64,000 nucleotides of DNA from Amycolatopsis umgeniensis (GTDB taxonomy: Bacteria > Actinomycetota > Actinomycetes > Mycobacteriales > Pseudonocardiaceae), in NCBI RefSeq assembly GCF_014205155.1, contig NZ_JACHMX010000001.1:5332001-5396000 (forward strand), in the 5' to 3' direction. Shown piece after piece: positions 51,829-59,920 of the stretch. Made by a program: the position numbers and the translations under genes. Below the pieces are notes generated by a model. The model worked only from the letters and a program-made list of their open reading frames with translations, had not been told where the DNA came from and ran no database searches. Numbering within the stretch: position 1 is the stretch's first letter; each line of letters begins with the position of its first letter.

Positions 51829-53025
51829 CTAACCCGAATCGCCACTCACGACCCCGCGCGAGAGGACCAGGCGGAGGTTTCGGAGGGCGGACAGATCGGC
51901 GAGCGGGTCGCCGTCGACCACCAGGACGTCGGCGCTCAGACCGGGGGCGAGCCGTCCGGTGACGTCGCCGAGGCCGAGTCCTGCGGCGCTGTCCTCGGTG
52001 GCGATCTCGAGGATCCGGCGACGGCCGAAACCGAGCCATTCGTAGAGTTCGAGGGCGCCGACGGGATCGTCGAAAACCGAACCGGGCAGCCCGGCGTCCG
52101 TCCCCGACAAGAGTGGCACGCCCAGCTCTTCCAGCCAGGAAAGCCTGCCGTAGACGGTTTTCGCGAGTTCCTCGCCCATGCGCTCGGCCATCATCCGCCA
52201 GTTGCGGCTGCTCGTCGAACACGCCGCGATGCCCTCGGCGGCCATCCGTTCGGCGACGCCGTCGCGCCGGTCCTGTCGCTGCGGCCCGGTCATCCAGGTG
52301 CAGTGCTCGATCGTGCGGACACCGGCCTCGACCGACGCCTCGATCGCGTCGGCGCCGTGGGCGTGCGCCGCGACCGGGAGCCCGTGGCTCGCCGCGTGCT
52401 CGACGATCAGCCGGAGTTCCCGGACGTCGAACTGGGATTCCCACATGTCCGCGCCGCCCTCGGTGATCTGGCCGCCGCTGGCCATCACCTTGATCACGTC
52501 CGCCCCGGCGGCCGCGTCGGCGTCGATCAGGGCCCGGATCGCGTGGTCGTCGCCGACCTCGCCGCCGAAGAAATGACAGTGTCCATTGAGGACTGTCAGG
52601 GGTGTGCCCGCGGTCAGCAGCCGCGGAGCGGCGACACCTTCGGCGGCGAGCTCGGCCCGGACCCGCGCGCCGAGAGCGTCACGATCGCCGAGGTCCCGCA
52701 CCGTCGTGACGCCGCTGCGCAGCAGTTGCCCCAAACGGTTCTTGGCGCCCGCGCGCAGAGTGGTGTCTTCGCTCGACAGGAAGTTCGGCAGCATCTCGCG
52801 GGTGGCGTCGAAAGCCAGGTGCACGTGCGCGTTGAACAGGCCGGGCATCAGCGTCGCGCCGGGGAAGTCGAGCCTTTCGGCGTCCGGCGAAGCCTGCGCC
52901 GTGACCTCGGCGCGCGGGCCCGCCGCGAGGATCCTTTCGCCCTCGATGAGCACGGCGCCGTCCTCGACGGGCGTGCTCGGACGCGGCAGGATCCGTTCCG
53001 CCGTCAGGAGAAGCTGCAAGGTCAT
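51829..53025 (-). CDS. Metal-dependent amidohydrolase
   Basis: 398 aa from ATG 53025. TIM-barrel amidohydrolase: composite N-terminal beta part, HVH in NAHVHLAF (first metal site), Lys in VIKVMASGG (bridging region), HAHG and EHCTW (second metal), Asp in SGTDAG. Related to imidazolonepropionase/prolidase-type enzymes that open cyclic amides or act on peptides; substrate unknown. Its ATG overlaps the stop of the membrane protein gene, making it the last gene of a four-gene operon headed by an XRE regulator. Confidence 0.9.
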   Translation of the reverse strand: MTLQLLLTAERILPRPSTPVEDGAVLIEGERILAAGPRAEVTAQASPDAERLDFPGATLMPGLFNAHVHLAFDATREMLPNFLSSEDTTLRAGAKNRLGQLLRSGVTTVRDLGDRDALGARVRAELAAEGVAAPRLLTAGTPLTVLNGHCHFFGGEVGDDHAIRALIDADAAAGADVIKVMASGGQITEGGADMWESQFDVRELRLIVEHAASHGLPVAAHAHGADAIEASVEAGVRTIEHCTWMTGPQRQDRRDGVAERMAAEGIAACSTSSRNWRMMAERMGEELAKTVYGRLSWLEELGVPLLSGTDAGLPGSVFDDPVGALELYEWLGFGRRRILEIATEDSAAGLGLGDVTGRLAPGLSADVLVVDGDPLADLSALRNLRLVLSRGVVSGDSG

Positions 53026-54161
53026 GCTCCGTTCCCGGCCACGGCGGCCGACAGCGCGAGCAGCGGCCGCACGTCGGATTCGATGTCCGCGCCGCCGCCG
53101 GGGAGCACGAGTTTCGCCCGCCCGTCGTTCTCCTCGCCCGCGGTCTGCCGGGCGATCGCCGTCTTCAGCGCCTCCGCCGCCGCTCGCGGATCGTCGACGG
53201 CGAGTGCGGTCAGATCGGTTTCCAGGTACGGACTCAGTTGGACGAGCCCGTCCCGGATCTCGATCACCCGGCGGTAGTAGTGGCGGTGGACCGTACGCGG
53301 ACGCCAGCGCTCCCACGGCCCCTGTGGCGTGGTCCGGAGCACGATGTTCGGATAGACCTCGGCCAGCGCGGTCCACAGGGGCGTGAGCCGTTCGTGGTGC
53401 CGCCGGTGCTGGCGACGGCGTCGCAGCGCGGCGAACCGCGCGCGGACGCCGGGATAGGTGATCCCCGCGAGGAAGAGCACGATCCCGAGGAGCACCAACG
53501 GGACGGCGACGGTGAGCAGGAGCGGGATCGACGGCCCGAAAGCCCAGGCGATCACGATGTAGAGCGCGCGGAAGACGCTGCCCACCGAAAGGGCGATCAG
53601 CCCGGCCGCGCTGAGTTTCAGCCCGGTCCTCAGATGGCGGTCCGCGGTGCGGATGTAGCGGAAGATCCACCAGGCGCACGCGGACAGGCCGTAGATCAGG
53701 TACAGCCCGGCGCCCAGGTAGAACAGCGCCACCCCGGGCTCGTGCACGAGTTTCGGGCTCAGCGCGAGTCCGCGTGCCCGCGGCGGGGTGACGGCCATGG
53801 CGACCAGCATCAGCGCGATCGCGCCGGACAGCGGGATCAGCTCGAAGAGGACCCGTCGCGGTCTGCGCGGGCCCAGCGCGGAGCCGAGGAAGACGATCAG
53901 CAGTGCGCAGACGCCGATGGCGAGCAGGACGTTGTTGACGAGGCGGCCGGTGCCCTTGCCCGTCAGCCCGTCGAGCCAGCCGGAAATGACCTTCTGCTGG
54001 GCGAGGAAGGAACCGGCGACGCAGACGATCGTGATGGTGATCGCCCAGTTCGGCAGCACTCGCGGCGCCCGGTACGTCTGGTAGATCCGCCAGGCGAGCG
54101 CTGTCGCGAACAGCGCCATGGCCACGACGTTGAGAGGGGAGAACAGTGAGTTCACAGCCAC
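53022..54161 (-). CDS. MAB_1171c-like multispanning membrane protein
   Basis: 379 aa from GTG 54161 (GTG 54155 also possible). About seven hydrophobic helices (about 10-25, 39-52, 74-95, 105-125, 145-170, 185-205, 215-235) followed by a roughly 140-residue cytoplasmic C-terminal domain beginning LTPLWTALAEVYPNIVLR with WRPRTVHRHYYRRVIEIRDGLVQL, characteristic of MAB_1171c-type (DUF6545) proteins. These are usually next to XRE regulators and ImmA-like peptidases, as here. Transport or signalling is guessed; nothing is proven. Confidence 0.82.
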   Translation of the reverse strand: MAVNSLFSPLNVVAMALFATALAWRIYQTYRAPRVLPNWAITITIVCVAGSFLAQQKVISGWLDGLTGKGTGRLVNNVLLAIGVCALLIVFLGSALGPRRPRRVLFELIPLSGAIALMLVAMAVTPPRARGLALSPKLVHEPGVALFYLGAGLYLIYGLSACAWWIFRYIRTADRHLRTGLKLSAAGLIALSVGSVFRALYIVIAWAFGPSIPLLLTVAVPLVLLGIVLFLAGITYPGVRARFAALRRRRQHRRHHERLTPLWTALAEVYPNIVLRTTPQGPWERWRPRTVHRHYYRRVIEIRDGLVQLSPYLETDLTALAVDDPRAAAEALKTAIARQTAGEENDGRAKLVLPGGGADIESDVRPLLALSAAVAGNGA

Positions 54162-54673
54162 CCTTGATGGTCGCCCAGCGCGCCTTGGACACGGCGGACG
54201 TCATCGTCGTCGGCGCGACGGGGAATCGTGTAGTTCAAGACCGACGCCCATTCGAGGATGATGGTCGCCACGGTCTCGGCTTCCCATTCGTGCGCCTCAT
54301 CGTAGGAGGTGCGGCGTAAGGCGCGGTGTACGGCGTCGCCGTCGAGCCCGGGCGCGGGGCCGCGCAGGAAATCGGCGGGTTCGGCGTCCCCGCCGGGATG
54401 GTGATCGGCGAGCATATGCCCGAGTTCGTGCAGGATGATGTGATCCTGATGGGATTTCGTGGTCTCCTGCTGGAAGAAGATGTAATCGGCCGAACCGGTG
54501 GCGATCCAGCAGCCGAACGGGCCGGGGACCTCCAGCGGATACGGCATCAGCCGGATCGGCCTGCCGCGCTGCTCACCGAGCCGTTCGCAGAGCACACCGA
54601 CGTCGAGCGGTGGTTCGATGTCGAGCTTGTTCAGCATCTTCCGGCACCGTTTGCGGAGCTCGCGTTCCTTCAT
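54152..54673 (-). CDS. ImmA/IrrE-like zinc metallopeptidase
   Basis: 173 aa, ATG 54673. Zincin motif ILHELGHMLADH (HELGH at 82-86) with downstream HEWEAETVA (Glu131 or Glu133) as third ligand. No signal peptide, so cytosolic, like ImmA which cleaves the XRE repressor ImmR. It overlaps the XRE gene by 4 bp, and the membrane gene overlaps its 3' end by 10 bp. Cleavage of the adjacent XRE repressor is inferred. Confidence 0.85.
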   Translation of the reverse strand: MKERELRKRCRKMLNKLDIEPPLDVGVLCERLGEQRGRPIRLMPYPLEVPGPFGCWIATGSADYIFFQQETTKSHQDHIILHELGHMLADHHPGGDAEPADFLRGPAPGLDGDAVHRALRRTSYDEAHEWEAETVATIILEWASVLNYTIPRRADDDDVRRVQGALGDHQGWL

Positions 54674-55062
54674 CGGCTTTCGCCCGGCTGATCGCGCTCG
54701 GCCCGCTCATAGCGCTCGACGAGTTCCAGCAGGTCCATGACCTGCCGCCGGCCCTGCGGGGAAAGCTCCTGCGCGCGCATGGCCATGAGCTTCGCTTCCC
54801 CGACGGGCTGCGCTTCCTGCTCCTCGAAGAAGTAGGTGATCGGGACTCCGAAGAGTCGCGCCAGCGCCTCGACGTAGTGGATCTTCGGATTGATCCGTTT
54901 GCCCGTGGCGAGTTGCTGGAGGTACGCGGGCGACATGGCGGGCCCGCCGGCGCGATCGATCGCCGCCGACAGCTCGCGATAGCTGTGCGGGGCGCCTTCG
55001 TCCGCGCGTACCGAGTCGATCAGCGCGCTCAGTTTCTGGGCGAAGGTCTGGTGCGGCGACAT
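54670..55062 (-). CDS. XRE-family repressor-like regulator
   Basis: 130 aa, ATG 55062. Helix-turn-helix in KLSALIDSVRADEGAPHSYRELSAAIDRAGGPAMSPAYLQQLATGKRINP, followed by ALARLFGVPITYFFEEQEAQP and a C-terminal helix ending RAERDQPGESR. Similar proteins (SCO4441-like) precede HELGH peptidases. First gene of the operon; a 362-bp spacer with two predicted RNAs lies upstream on the opposite strand. Confidence 0.9.
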   Translation of the reverse strand: MSPHQTFAQKLSALIDSVRADEGAPHSYRELSAAIDRAGGPAMSPAYLQQLATGKRINPKIHYVEALARLFGVPITYFFEEQEAQPVGEAKLMAMRAQELSPQGRRQVMDLLELVERYERAERDQPGESR

Positions 55063-55131
55063 GGTCCCCCGTTCGTTCCATGATCCCGTTCTGTAGTGGG
55101 AGTGTAACGCGATTCAGCCTGTCCGCAGCTG

Positions 55132-55160
55132 TTGACAGCCTATGTATGCAGTGGTTTACA
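55132..55160 (+). promoter_or_regulatory. Promoter for candidate sRNA 1
   Basis: TTGACA (55132-55137), 17-bp spacer, TTTACA (55155-55160). The -35 is consensus; the -10 is moderate. Start would be near 55167. CTGTC-N10-GACAG overlaps the -35 region and could be an operator. Confidence 0.5.
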
Positions 55161-55166
55161 GTTGTG

Positions 55167-55249
55167 AGCGGTTTCGTGCCGTGTCCTGGCCTCTCGCTCC
55201 GAAATCCGTGCCCTGGGGGTGTACGGACAACGGAGTGAGAGGCGTTTTT
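55167..55249 (+). ncRNA. Candidate small RNA 1 with intrinsic terminator
   Basis: About 83 nt. A stem of GCCTCTCGCTCCG (55189-55201) with CGGAGTGAGAGGC (55231-55243), 13 bp with one G-U, closes over an inner TCCGT/ACGGA stem, and is followed by G then TTTTT (55245-55249), a proper intrinsic terminator. A TTGACA-N17-TTTACA promoter precedes. No open frame with a ribosome binding site lies inside. I do not recognise a known family. Confidence 0.55.
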
Positions 55250-55290
55250 CCAGGTGGGTGCACAAGATCGTGCTCGATGTAGTACGCTTG

Positions 55291-55388
55291 GGCAGCCAAG
55301 GTTGATCGCCATCAGGCGAACCCTTGGCCTAGGCCTGTTGCCGGAGGTCGACCCCCAGGGCTTCCGGTGACAGGCCCCTTTATTTTTC
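55291..55388 (+). ncRNA. Candidate small RNA 2 with two hairpins and terminator
   Basis: About 98 nt. Hairpin 1 (55295-55328): GCCAAGG/CCTTGGC enclosing TCGCC-ATCA-GGCGA. Hairpin 2 (55332-55376): GGCCTGTTGCCGGA pairs with TCCGGTGACAGGCC (two G-U) over a 17-nt loop, then CCTTTATTTTT (55377-55387). -10-like TAGTAC at 55280-55285, -35 weak. Nested perfect stems plus a U-tract are rare in this genome, so a stable RNA is likely. No known family recognised, including 6C or 4.5S RNA. Confidence 0.6.
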
Positions 55389-55424
55389 CGACGTGGGCTG
55401 AAAGCGTCCTTCGCGCTGGCCGAG

Positions 55425-55877
55425 TCAGGGCATGAGCGTGGCCGCGAGGGTGCCGCCCAAATCGAAACAGGCCGCCAGATCCTCTTTGTCCGGTTCGCCG
55501 GTGACGAGGACCGGGGAAGCCGCACGCTCCCAGCCGAGGCCGGTGGTGATGCCCTCGATCCCGCGCACGGTGCCCGCGGTGTCGTTGTTGCCGTGCACGA
55601 AGAACCCGAACGGACGTCCTCGCGTGGCGTCCAGGCACGGGTAGTAGACGGTGTCGAAGAAATGCTTCAGCGCGCCGGACATGTAGCCGAGATTCGCCGG
55701 GGTGCCCAGCAGGTAGCCGTCCGCGGCGAGGACGTCGGGCACGGTCGCGCCCAGCGCCGGACGGCGTACGACGTCGACGCCCTCGATGTCCGGATGGTTC
55801 GCGCCGGAGAGCACGGCTTCGAACATCGCCTGCGTCGAGGGCGACGGCGTGTGGTGGACGATCAGCAACTGGGCCAC
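55425..55877 (-). CDS. Flavodoxin-like FMN-dependent protein
   Basis: 150 aa from GTG 55877. FMN loop LLIVHHTPSPSTQAMFEAV at the N-terminus, then GYLLGTPANLGYMSGALKHFFDTVYY, the WrbA/flavodoxin flavin-side loop. Probable quinone reductase or flavodoxin. Starts 5 bp after the phosphohexomutase stop, so same transcript. Confidence 0.88.
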   Translation of the reverse strand: MAQLLIVHHTPSPSTQAMFEAVLSGANHPDIEGVDVVRRPALGATVPDVLAADGYLLGTPANLGYMSGALKHFFDTVYYPCLDATRGRPFGFFVHGNNDTAGTVRGIEGITTGLGWERAASPVLVTGEPDKEDLAACFDLGGTLAATLMP

Positions 55878-55882
55878 GGTCG

Positions 55883-57520
55883 TCAGGCCAAGCGGGACTC
55901 GATGTCGGCGCGGAGCGCGGCCAGTCGGGCGTCCGCGGCGGCGCGCGCCTCGGCGAGGTCGCCGGTCACCGCCTGCTTCACCTGCAGGTACGCCTTCAGC
56001 TTCGGCTCGGTTCCGGACGGCCTGATGACCACGCGCACGCCTTCACCGGTCAGGCGCAGGACGTCGGCGTCGGGCAGCAGATCCTCCATCGTGACGTCGG
56101 TTCCGCCCAACGCCGCGGGAGGAGCGGCGCGCAGGCCCGCCATCAGCTTCTCCCGTACCGACAGATCGGTGACCCGCAACGAAACCTGATCCGTCACGTG
56201 CACTCCGTGCCGCACGGCCAGTTCGTCGAGGACGTCCAGCGGGCCGCGGCCCGCCGCGCGCAGGGAAGCGGTCAGGCCCGCGGCGAGCACGGCGGCGGAG
56301 ATGCCGTCCTTGTCGCGCACGAAACCGGGGTTCACGCAGAGGCCGAGAGCCTCCTCGTAGGCGAACACGAGACCGTCGCCCGCGCGGACGAGCCATTTGA
56401 ACCCGGTCAACGTCTCCGCGTACCGCGCGCCGAACTCCTTCGCGACCTCGCCGAGCATCGACGACGACACGATCGTCGTGGCCACCAACGGATCCACGTC
56501 GTCCACAGTGGACAGGACATGCCAGCCGAGCAGGACGCCCGTTTCGTCGCCGCGCAGCATCCGCCACGAACCGTCCCGTTCGCGGACACCCAGCGCGCAC
56601 CGGTCGGCGTCGGGATCGAGCGCGATCGCCAGCTCGGCGTCCACTTCGGAGGCCAGTGCCAGCAAGAGATCCGTCGCTCCCGGCTCCTCCGGGTTCGGGA
56701 AGGCGACCGTCGGGAAGTCGGGATCCGGCGCGGCCTGCTCGGCCACCACGTGGAGATCGGCGAACCCGGCGCGGGCGAAAGCGGCGCGCAGGGTCTCCGC
56801 GCCGACGCCGTGCAACGCCGTCGCGGCGACCTTGACCTCGCGTTCCGGTCCACGCGGGAGGAGCGCGACCTTGACGAGGTACGCGTCAAGGAGTTCGTCG
56901 CCCAGTACTTCGGCGCCCGGCGCGCGCGGCACGCTGATCGCCGGAGGCGCGGCCTCGATGGCCTGCTCGATCTGGCCGTCCGACGGCGGGACGATCTGGC
57001 CGCCTGTCGCGTCGTAGAGCTTGTAGCCGTTGTCGGCGGGGGGATTGTGCGACGCGGTGATCTGGATACCCGCGACGGCACCGAGTTCCAGCACGGCGAA
57101 CGCGAGCACCGGAGTGGGCAACGGTCCGGGCAGCACCTTCACCGCGAAGCCGTCGGCCGTCAGCACCTCGGCGGCGGCCTTGGCGAAGGCTTCCGAACCG
57201 TGCCGCGCGTCGCGGCCGACCACGACGACCCCGCCCGCGTGTCCTCCGGCCCGCAGCCAGGCCGCGACCCCGGCCGTCGTGCGGGTCACGACCGCGACGT
57301 TCATCCCCTGCGGCCCCGCGCGCACCGGGCCGCGCAGCCCGGCGGTGCCGAACTCGAGCGGGCCGGACATCCGGTCCGCGAGTTCGTCCGCCGCACCGGT
57401 TTCGCCGCCCATCGCGCGGGCGAGGATGTTCTGCAGCTCGACACGGGAGTCGTCGTCCGGATCGTCGGCGATCCAGCGGAACGCCCGATCCCGGAGATCC
57501 GGGGTCAAGGAAGTCGTCAC
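55883..57520 (-). CDS. Phosphohexomutase (phosphomannomutase/phosphoglucomutase family)
   Basis: 545 aa from GTG 57520. Phosphoserine loop ITASHNPPADNGYKLY, metal loop DPDADRCAL (Asp-x-Asp-x-Asp), sugar loop EEALG and phosphate loop RPSGTEPKLKAY. Long form, as in PgcA/PGM2 that also act as phosphopentomutases. Given its location beside PNP, conversion of (deoxy)ribose-1-phosphate to the 5-phosphate is plausible, linking phosphorylases to deoC; the database label would be phosphomannomutase. Contains a GTCCACAGTGGAC palindrome at 56501. Confidence 0.93.
   Translation of the reverse strand: MTTSLTPDLRDRAFRWIADDPDDDSRVELQNILARAMGGETGAADELADRMSGPLEFGTAGLRGPVRAGPQGMNVAVVTRTTAGVAAWLRAGGHAGGVVVVGRDARHGSEAFAKAAAEVLTADGFAVKVLPGPLPTPVLAFAVLELGAVAGIQITASHNPPADNGYKLYDATGGQIVPPSDGQIEQAIEAAPPAISVPRAPGAEVLGDELLDAYLVKVALLPRGPEREVKVAATALHGVGAETLRAAFARAGFADLHVVAEQAAPDPDFPTVAFPNPEEPGATDLLLALASEVDAELAIALDPDADRCALGVRERDGSWRMLRGDETGVLLGWHVLSTVDDVDPLVATTIVSSSMLGEVAKEFGARYAETLTGFKWLVRAGDGLVFAYEEALGLCVNPGFVRDKDGISAAVLAAGLTASLRAAGRGPLDVLDELAVRHGVHVTDQVSLRVTDLSVREKLMAGLRAAPPAALGGTDVTMEDLLPDADVLRLTGEGVRVVIRPSGTEPKLKAYLQVKQAVTGDLAEARAAADARLAALRADIESRLA
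56501..56513. repeat. TCCACWGTGGA palindrome inside the phosphohexomutase gene
   Basis: GTCCAC-A-GTGGAC, perfect. In the gene it reads ctg tcc act gtg gac, with the rare codon act. Confidence 0.7.
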
Positions 57521-57566
57521 CGAGTCAGCCTACGGGTACGCAGGAAAGGGTGCGATCGATCATGGT

Positions 57567-57619
57567 CGCGTGAAGGCCCCCTTCCCTCTGCTCAGCCGAG
57601 GGAAGGGGGCCTTCACGCG
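57567..57619. repeat. GTGAAGGCC long hairpin (pnp/mutase spacer)
   Basis: Perfect 22-bp arms (57567-57588, 57598-57619), loop TGCTCAGCC; outer CGCGTGAAGGCCCCCTT, inner CCCTC. Placed 6 bp after the PNP stop and 46 bp before the mutase GTG; likely terminates or attenuates the PNP transcript. Confidence 0.9.
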
Positions 57620-57625
57620 CGTGCG

Positions 57626-58411
57626 TCAGGCGCGGGCGACGAGTTCCTTCAGCAGGGTGCCCATCCGCGTCGCGGACTGGCGGCCCGCTTCGAGGACCTC
57701 TTCGTGGTTCAGCGGTTCCCCGGTCATCCCGGCCGCCAGGTTGGTCACCAGCGAAAGCCCGAACACCTCGACCCCGGCGGCGCGGGCGGCGATGGCCTCC
57801 AGCACCGTCGACATGCCGACGAGGTCGGCGCCGAGCGTCCGCAGCATGTGGATCTCCGCCGGCGTCTCGAAATGCGGTCCGGTCAGTCCCGCGTAGACGC
57901 CCTCTTCCAGCGAAGGGTCGATGGTCCGCGCGATGTCGCGCAGCCGCTTCGAATAGAGGTCCGTCAGGTCGACGAAGTTCGCGCCGACGATCGGCGAACG
58001 CGCGGTCAGGTTCAAGTGGTCGGAGATCAGCACCGGCTGTCCGACACTGAAACCCTCGCGCAGTCCGCCGGCCGCGTTGGTCAGCAGCACCGTGCGCGCG
58101 CCCGCCGCGGCGGCGGTGCGCACGTTGTGGACGACCGGGTCGATGCCCTTGCCCTCGTAGAAATGCGTGCGGCCCAGCAGGATCAGCGCGCGCTTCTCGC
58201 CGACGCGGACCGACCGGACGGTTCCCCCGTGCCCGATCGCGCCCGGCGCGACGAATCCGGGCAGTTCGCCCAGCGGGATCTCCGCCTCGGGCTCCCCGAT
58301 GACGTCCGCCGCCGGGCGCCAGCCCGAACCGAGCACGACGGCGATGTCGTGCTTCTCGACGCCGGTGCGTTCGGCGATGGCGGCGGCCGCCGCGACCTCG
58401 TTCTCACTCAT
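57626..58411 (-). CDS. Purine-nucleoside phosphorylase (trimeric type)
   Basis: 261 aa from ATG 58411. Phosphorolyses inosine/guanosine forms. Trimeric PNP motifs: VVLGSGWR (phosphate loop), [47 protein letters not shown]. Overlaps the preceding ABA4-like gene by 8 bp. Works after adenosine deaminase in purine salvage. Confidence 0.95.
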   Translation of the reverse strand: MSENEVAAAAAIAERTGVEKHDIAVVLGSGWRPAADVIGEPEAEIPLGELPGFVAPGAIGHGGTVRSVRVGEKRALILLGRTHFYEGKGIDPVVHNVRTAAAAGARTVLLTNAAGGLREGFSVGQPVLISDHLNLTARSPIVGANFVDLTDLYSKRLRDIARTIDPSLEEGVYAGLTGPHFETPAEIHMLRTLGADLVGMSTVLEAIAARAAGVEVFGLSLVTNLAAGMTGEPLNHEEVLEAGRQSATRMGTLLKELVARA

Positions 58412-58835
58412 GCGACGAGCGTATCCGGACACTTCGCACGAGCAGGAACGCCACCAGCCCGAACGGGGAAAGGAAGATCGTGAGCGCCAGGATCGGGCCC
58501 GTCACCAGCGGATGGATGCGGTGCTCGCGGGCTTCGAAGTACATCCAGCGCGCGATGAACAGGTCGAAGGCGATCAGATGCGCCCAGATCGTGGCCGCGC
58601 CGTACGGCGTGCCGGTGAAAGCGCTGAGCACGTCCAGATCCGGTCTGCTGACCGCCGTCCACAGCTCGCCGAGATGCGCGATGGCGAGCACGAAGTACGG
58701 GATCAGCGGCACCAGCGGCACCCACGGCGAGGACAGGATCCGGCGGGTCCACGACCAGCCCGGCAGGAAGATCATCAGCAGCCAGAACGGCGTCGCCAGC
58801 GGGAAGGTCCAGGTGAACAGTGTCTCGACGCTCAT
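58404..58835 (-). CDS. ABA4-like (DUF4281) membrane protein
   Basis: 143 aa from ATG 58835. Four hydrophobic helices with [26 protein letters not shown] and [31 protein letters not shown], typical of the DUF4281 family related to plant ABA4. The bacterial function is unknown. Overlaps genes on both sides, so it is translationally coupled to a 324-aa membrane protein and to PNP. Confidence 0.88.
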   Translation of the reverse strand: MSVETLFTWTFPLATPFWLLMIFLPGWSWTRRILSSPWVPLVPLIPYFVLAIAHLGELWTAVSRPDLDVLSAFTGTPYGAATIWAHLIAFDLFIARWMYFEAREHRIHPLVTGPILALTIFLSPFGLVAFLLVRSVRIRSSHE

Positions 58836-59806
58836 CGGACGGAGTCCTCCAGCTCCCGGTGCCTCGACGGCCGCCCGATCGCGATTAGCCCGCTAAAGGC
58901 GACGCCGGCGAGGAGCAGGGCGAAGGCGGTCAGGGTGGTGCTGTCGGGAGCGACGATCGACTGGCCGCGCAGCGCCTGCCAGGTGAGCAGCGCGAGAAGG
59001 CCCGCGTAACCGACGCCGGCGATCACGACGAGCCGCAGCCGGAGGACGTCGTCGCGAAGCCGCGGGTAGCGGGTGGCGAGGACGCCGAGGGCGAGCGCGA
59101 TCAGCGGAAGCGCCTGAAGGCCGTGCAGGCCGATGAAATGCGGGATCCGCAGGTCGCCGCCGACCGTGCTCCAGCCGAGGATCGGCAGGCCGGGGCCGCC
59201 GTCGGGGAGGCCGACGGTGTGCGCGCCGATCATCGCGGACTGGCCGGTCGCGCGGAGTGTGGCCAGCTGCTCCGGGGTCGGGCTGCTCATCAGCGTCGCC
59301 AGCGAGAGCCCGATCACGCCGAGGATCGCGCCGATCCTGGCCGCCCACGTCGTGGCGCGGTCGGGGAGCCGGGTGAACATGACGCCGACCGTCAGCACGA
59401 GGTTGATCACCCACAGCGTGGCGATCATCCCGCCCATGATCTGGAAGATCGTGTTGTCCAGCGGGGTCGCGTTGTTGAAGTGGCTCGCGCGGACACGGAC
59501 GGCCTGGAACACCACCAGCGCGTACTCGGCCGCGAAGATCACGACGAGCCCGTTCGTCAGCACGCTCGCCGTCCGCCGGAACTTCGGCAGCAGGGAGACG
59601 AGCCAGCTCCAGGTGAAGAAGTACAGCATGCCGGAGACGGCGAATTTGAACGGTTTCGCCCAGAGCGGCGCGCCGTTCAGTGTCCGCTGATCGATCAGCA
59701 TGGCCAGCACGCACAGCACGGTGACCACGGCGAGGATCTGAGCCAGCCGGTACGAACCTCGGTGCCAGGTGCGGGTTCTCTCGCGGAGATCGGTCAAGAT
59801 GGTCAT
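58832..59806 (-). CDS. Eight-helix membrane protein of unknown function
   Basis: 324 aa from ATG 59806 with GGGAGGGG upstream. About eight hydrophobic helices; motifs LWAKPFKFAVSGMLYFFTWSWL and DLRIPHFIGLHGLQALPLIALALG with conserved histidines in helices. Such proteins are found next to DUF4281 genes in actinobacteria. The last 30 residues include AFSGLIAIGRP, encoded by a TTTAGC-type repeat (58877-58904). Divergent from a MerR gene. Confidence 0.83.
   Translation of the reverse strand: MTILTDLRERTRTWHRGSYRLAQILAVVTVLCVLAMLIDQRTLNGAPLWAKPFKFAVSGMLYFFTWSWLVSLLPKFRRTASVLTNGLVVIFAAEYALVVFQAVRVRASHFNNATPLDNTIFQIMGGMIATLWVINLVLTVGVMFTRLPDRATTWAARIGAILGVIGLSLATLMSSPTPEQLATLRATGQSAMIGAHTVGLPDGGPGLPILGWSTVGGDLRIPHFIGLHGLQALPLIALALGVLATRYPRLRDDVLRLRLVVIAGVGYAGLLALLTWQALRGQSIVAPDSTTLTAFALLLAGVAFSGLIAIGRPSRHRELEDSVR
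58877..58904. repeat. TTTAGC repeat copy inside a coding region
   Basis: GATCGCGATTAGCCCGCTAAAGGCGACG matches the intergenic copy at 1617 (ATTAGC variant). Here it is read in the minus-strand membrane protein gene as part of its C-terminal helix and tail. Confidence 0.8.
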
Positions 59807-59819
59807 GGGCCCCTCCCGG

Positions 59820-59862
59820 AATGGATAGTCAAGCTCTCCGTTATGGGAAGGTAAGCTATCCA
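59820..59862. promoter_or_regulatory. Inverted repeat in divergent MerR/membrane gene promoter
   Basis: ATGGATAG (59820-59827) and CTATCCAT (59855-59862) are exact complements. Inside lies TTACCT-N19-ACTATC on the minus strand, a possible MerR-type promoter for the membrane operon with start about 20 bp before its ATG. Confidence 0.45.
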
Positions 59863-59920
59863 TCCTGAGAAATCTTCAGGGATGACCCTGGAACCGACCC
59901 CGAGATCGGAGTGACAACGC

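Larger units (their letters stand above)
55063..55424. other. Spacer containing two candidate small RNA genes
   Basis: 362 bp without a protein gene. Both predicted RNAs are on the + strand, opposite to the XRE operon on the left and to the flavodoxin on the right. Possible -10 TACACT for the XRE gene lies at 55106-55101 on the minus strand. Confidence 0.7.

Noticed and set aside
55291..55388. tRNA or 4.5S RNA
   Set aside because: No cloverleaf, anticodon arm or SRP domain IV loop; the two hairpins end in a terminator.
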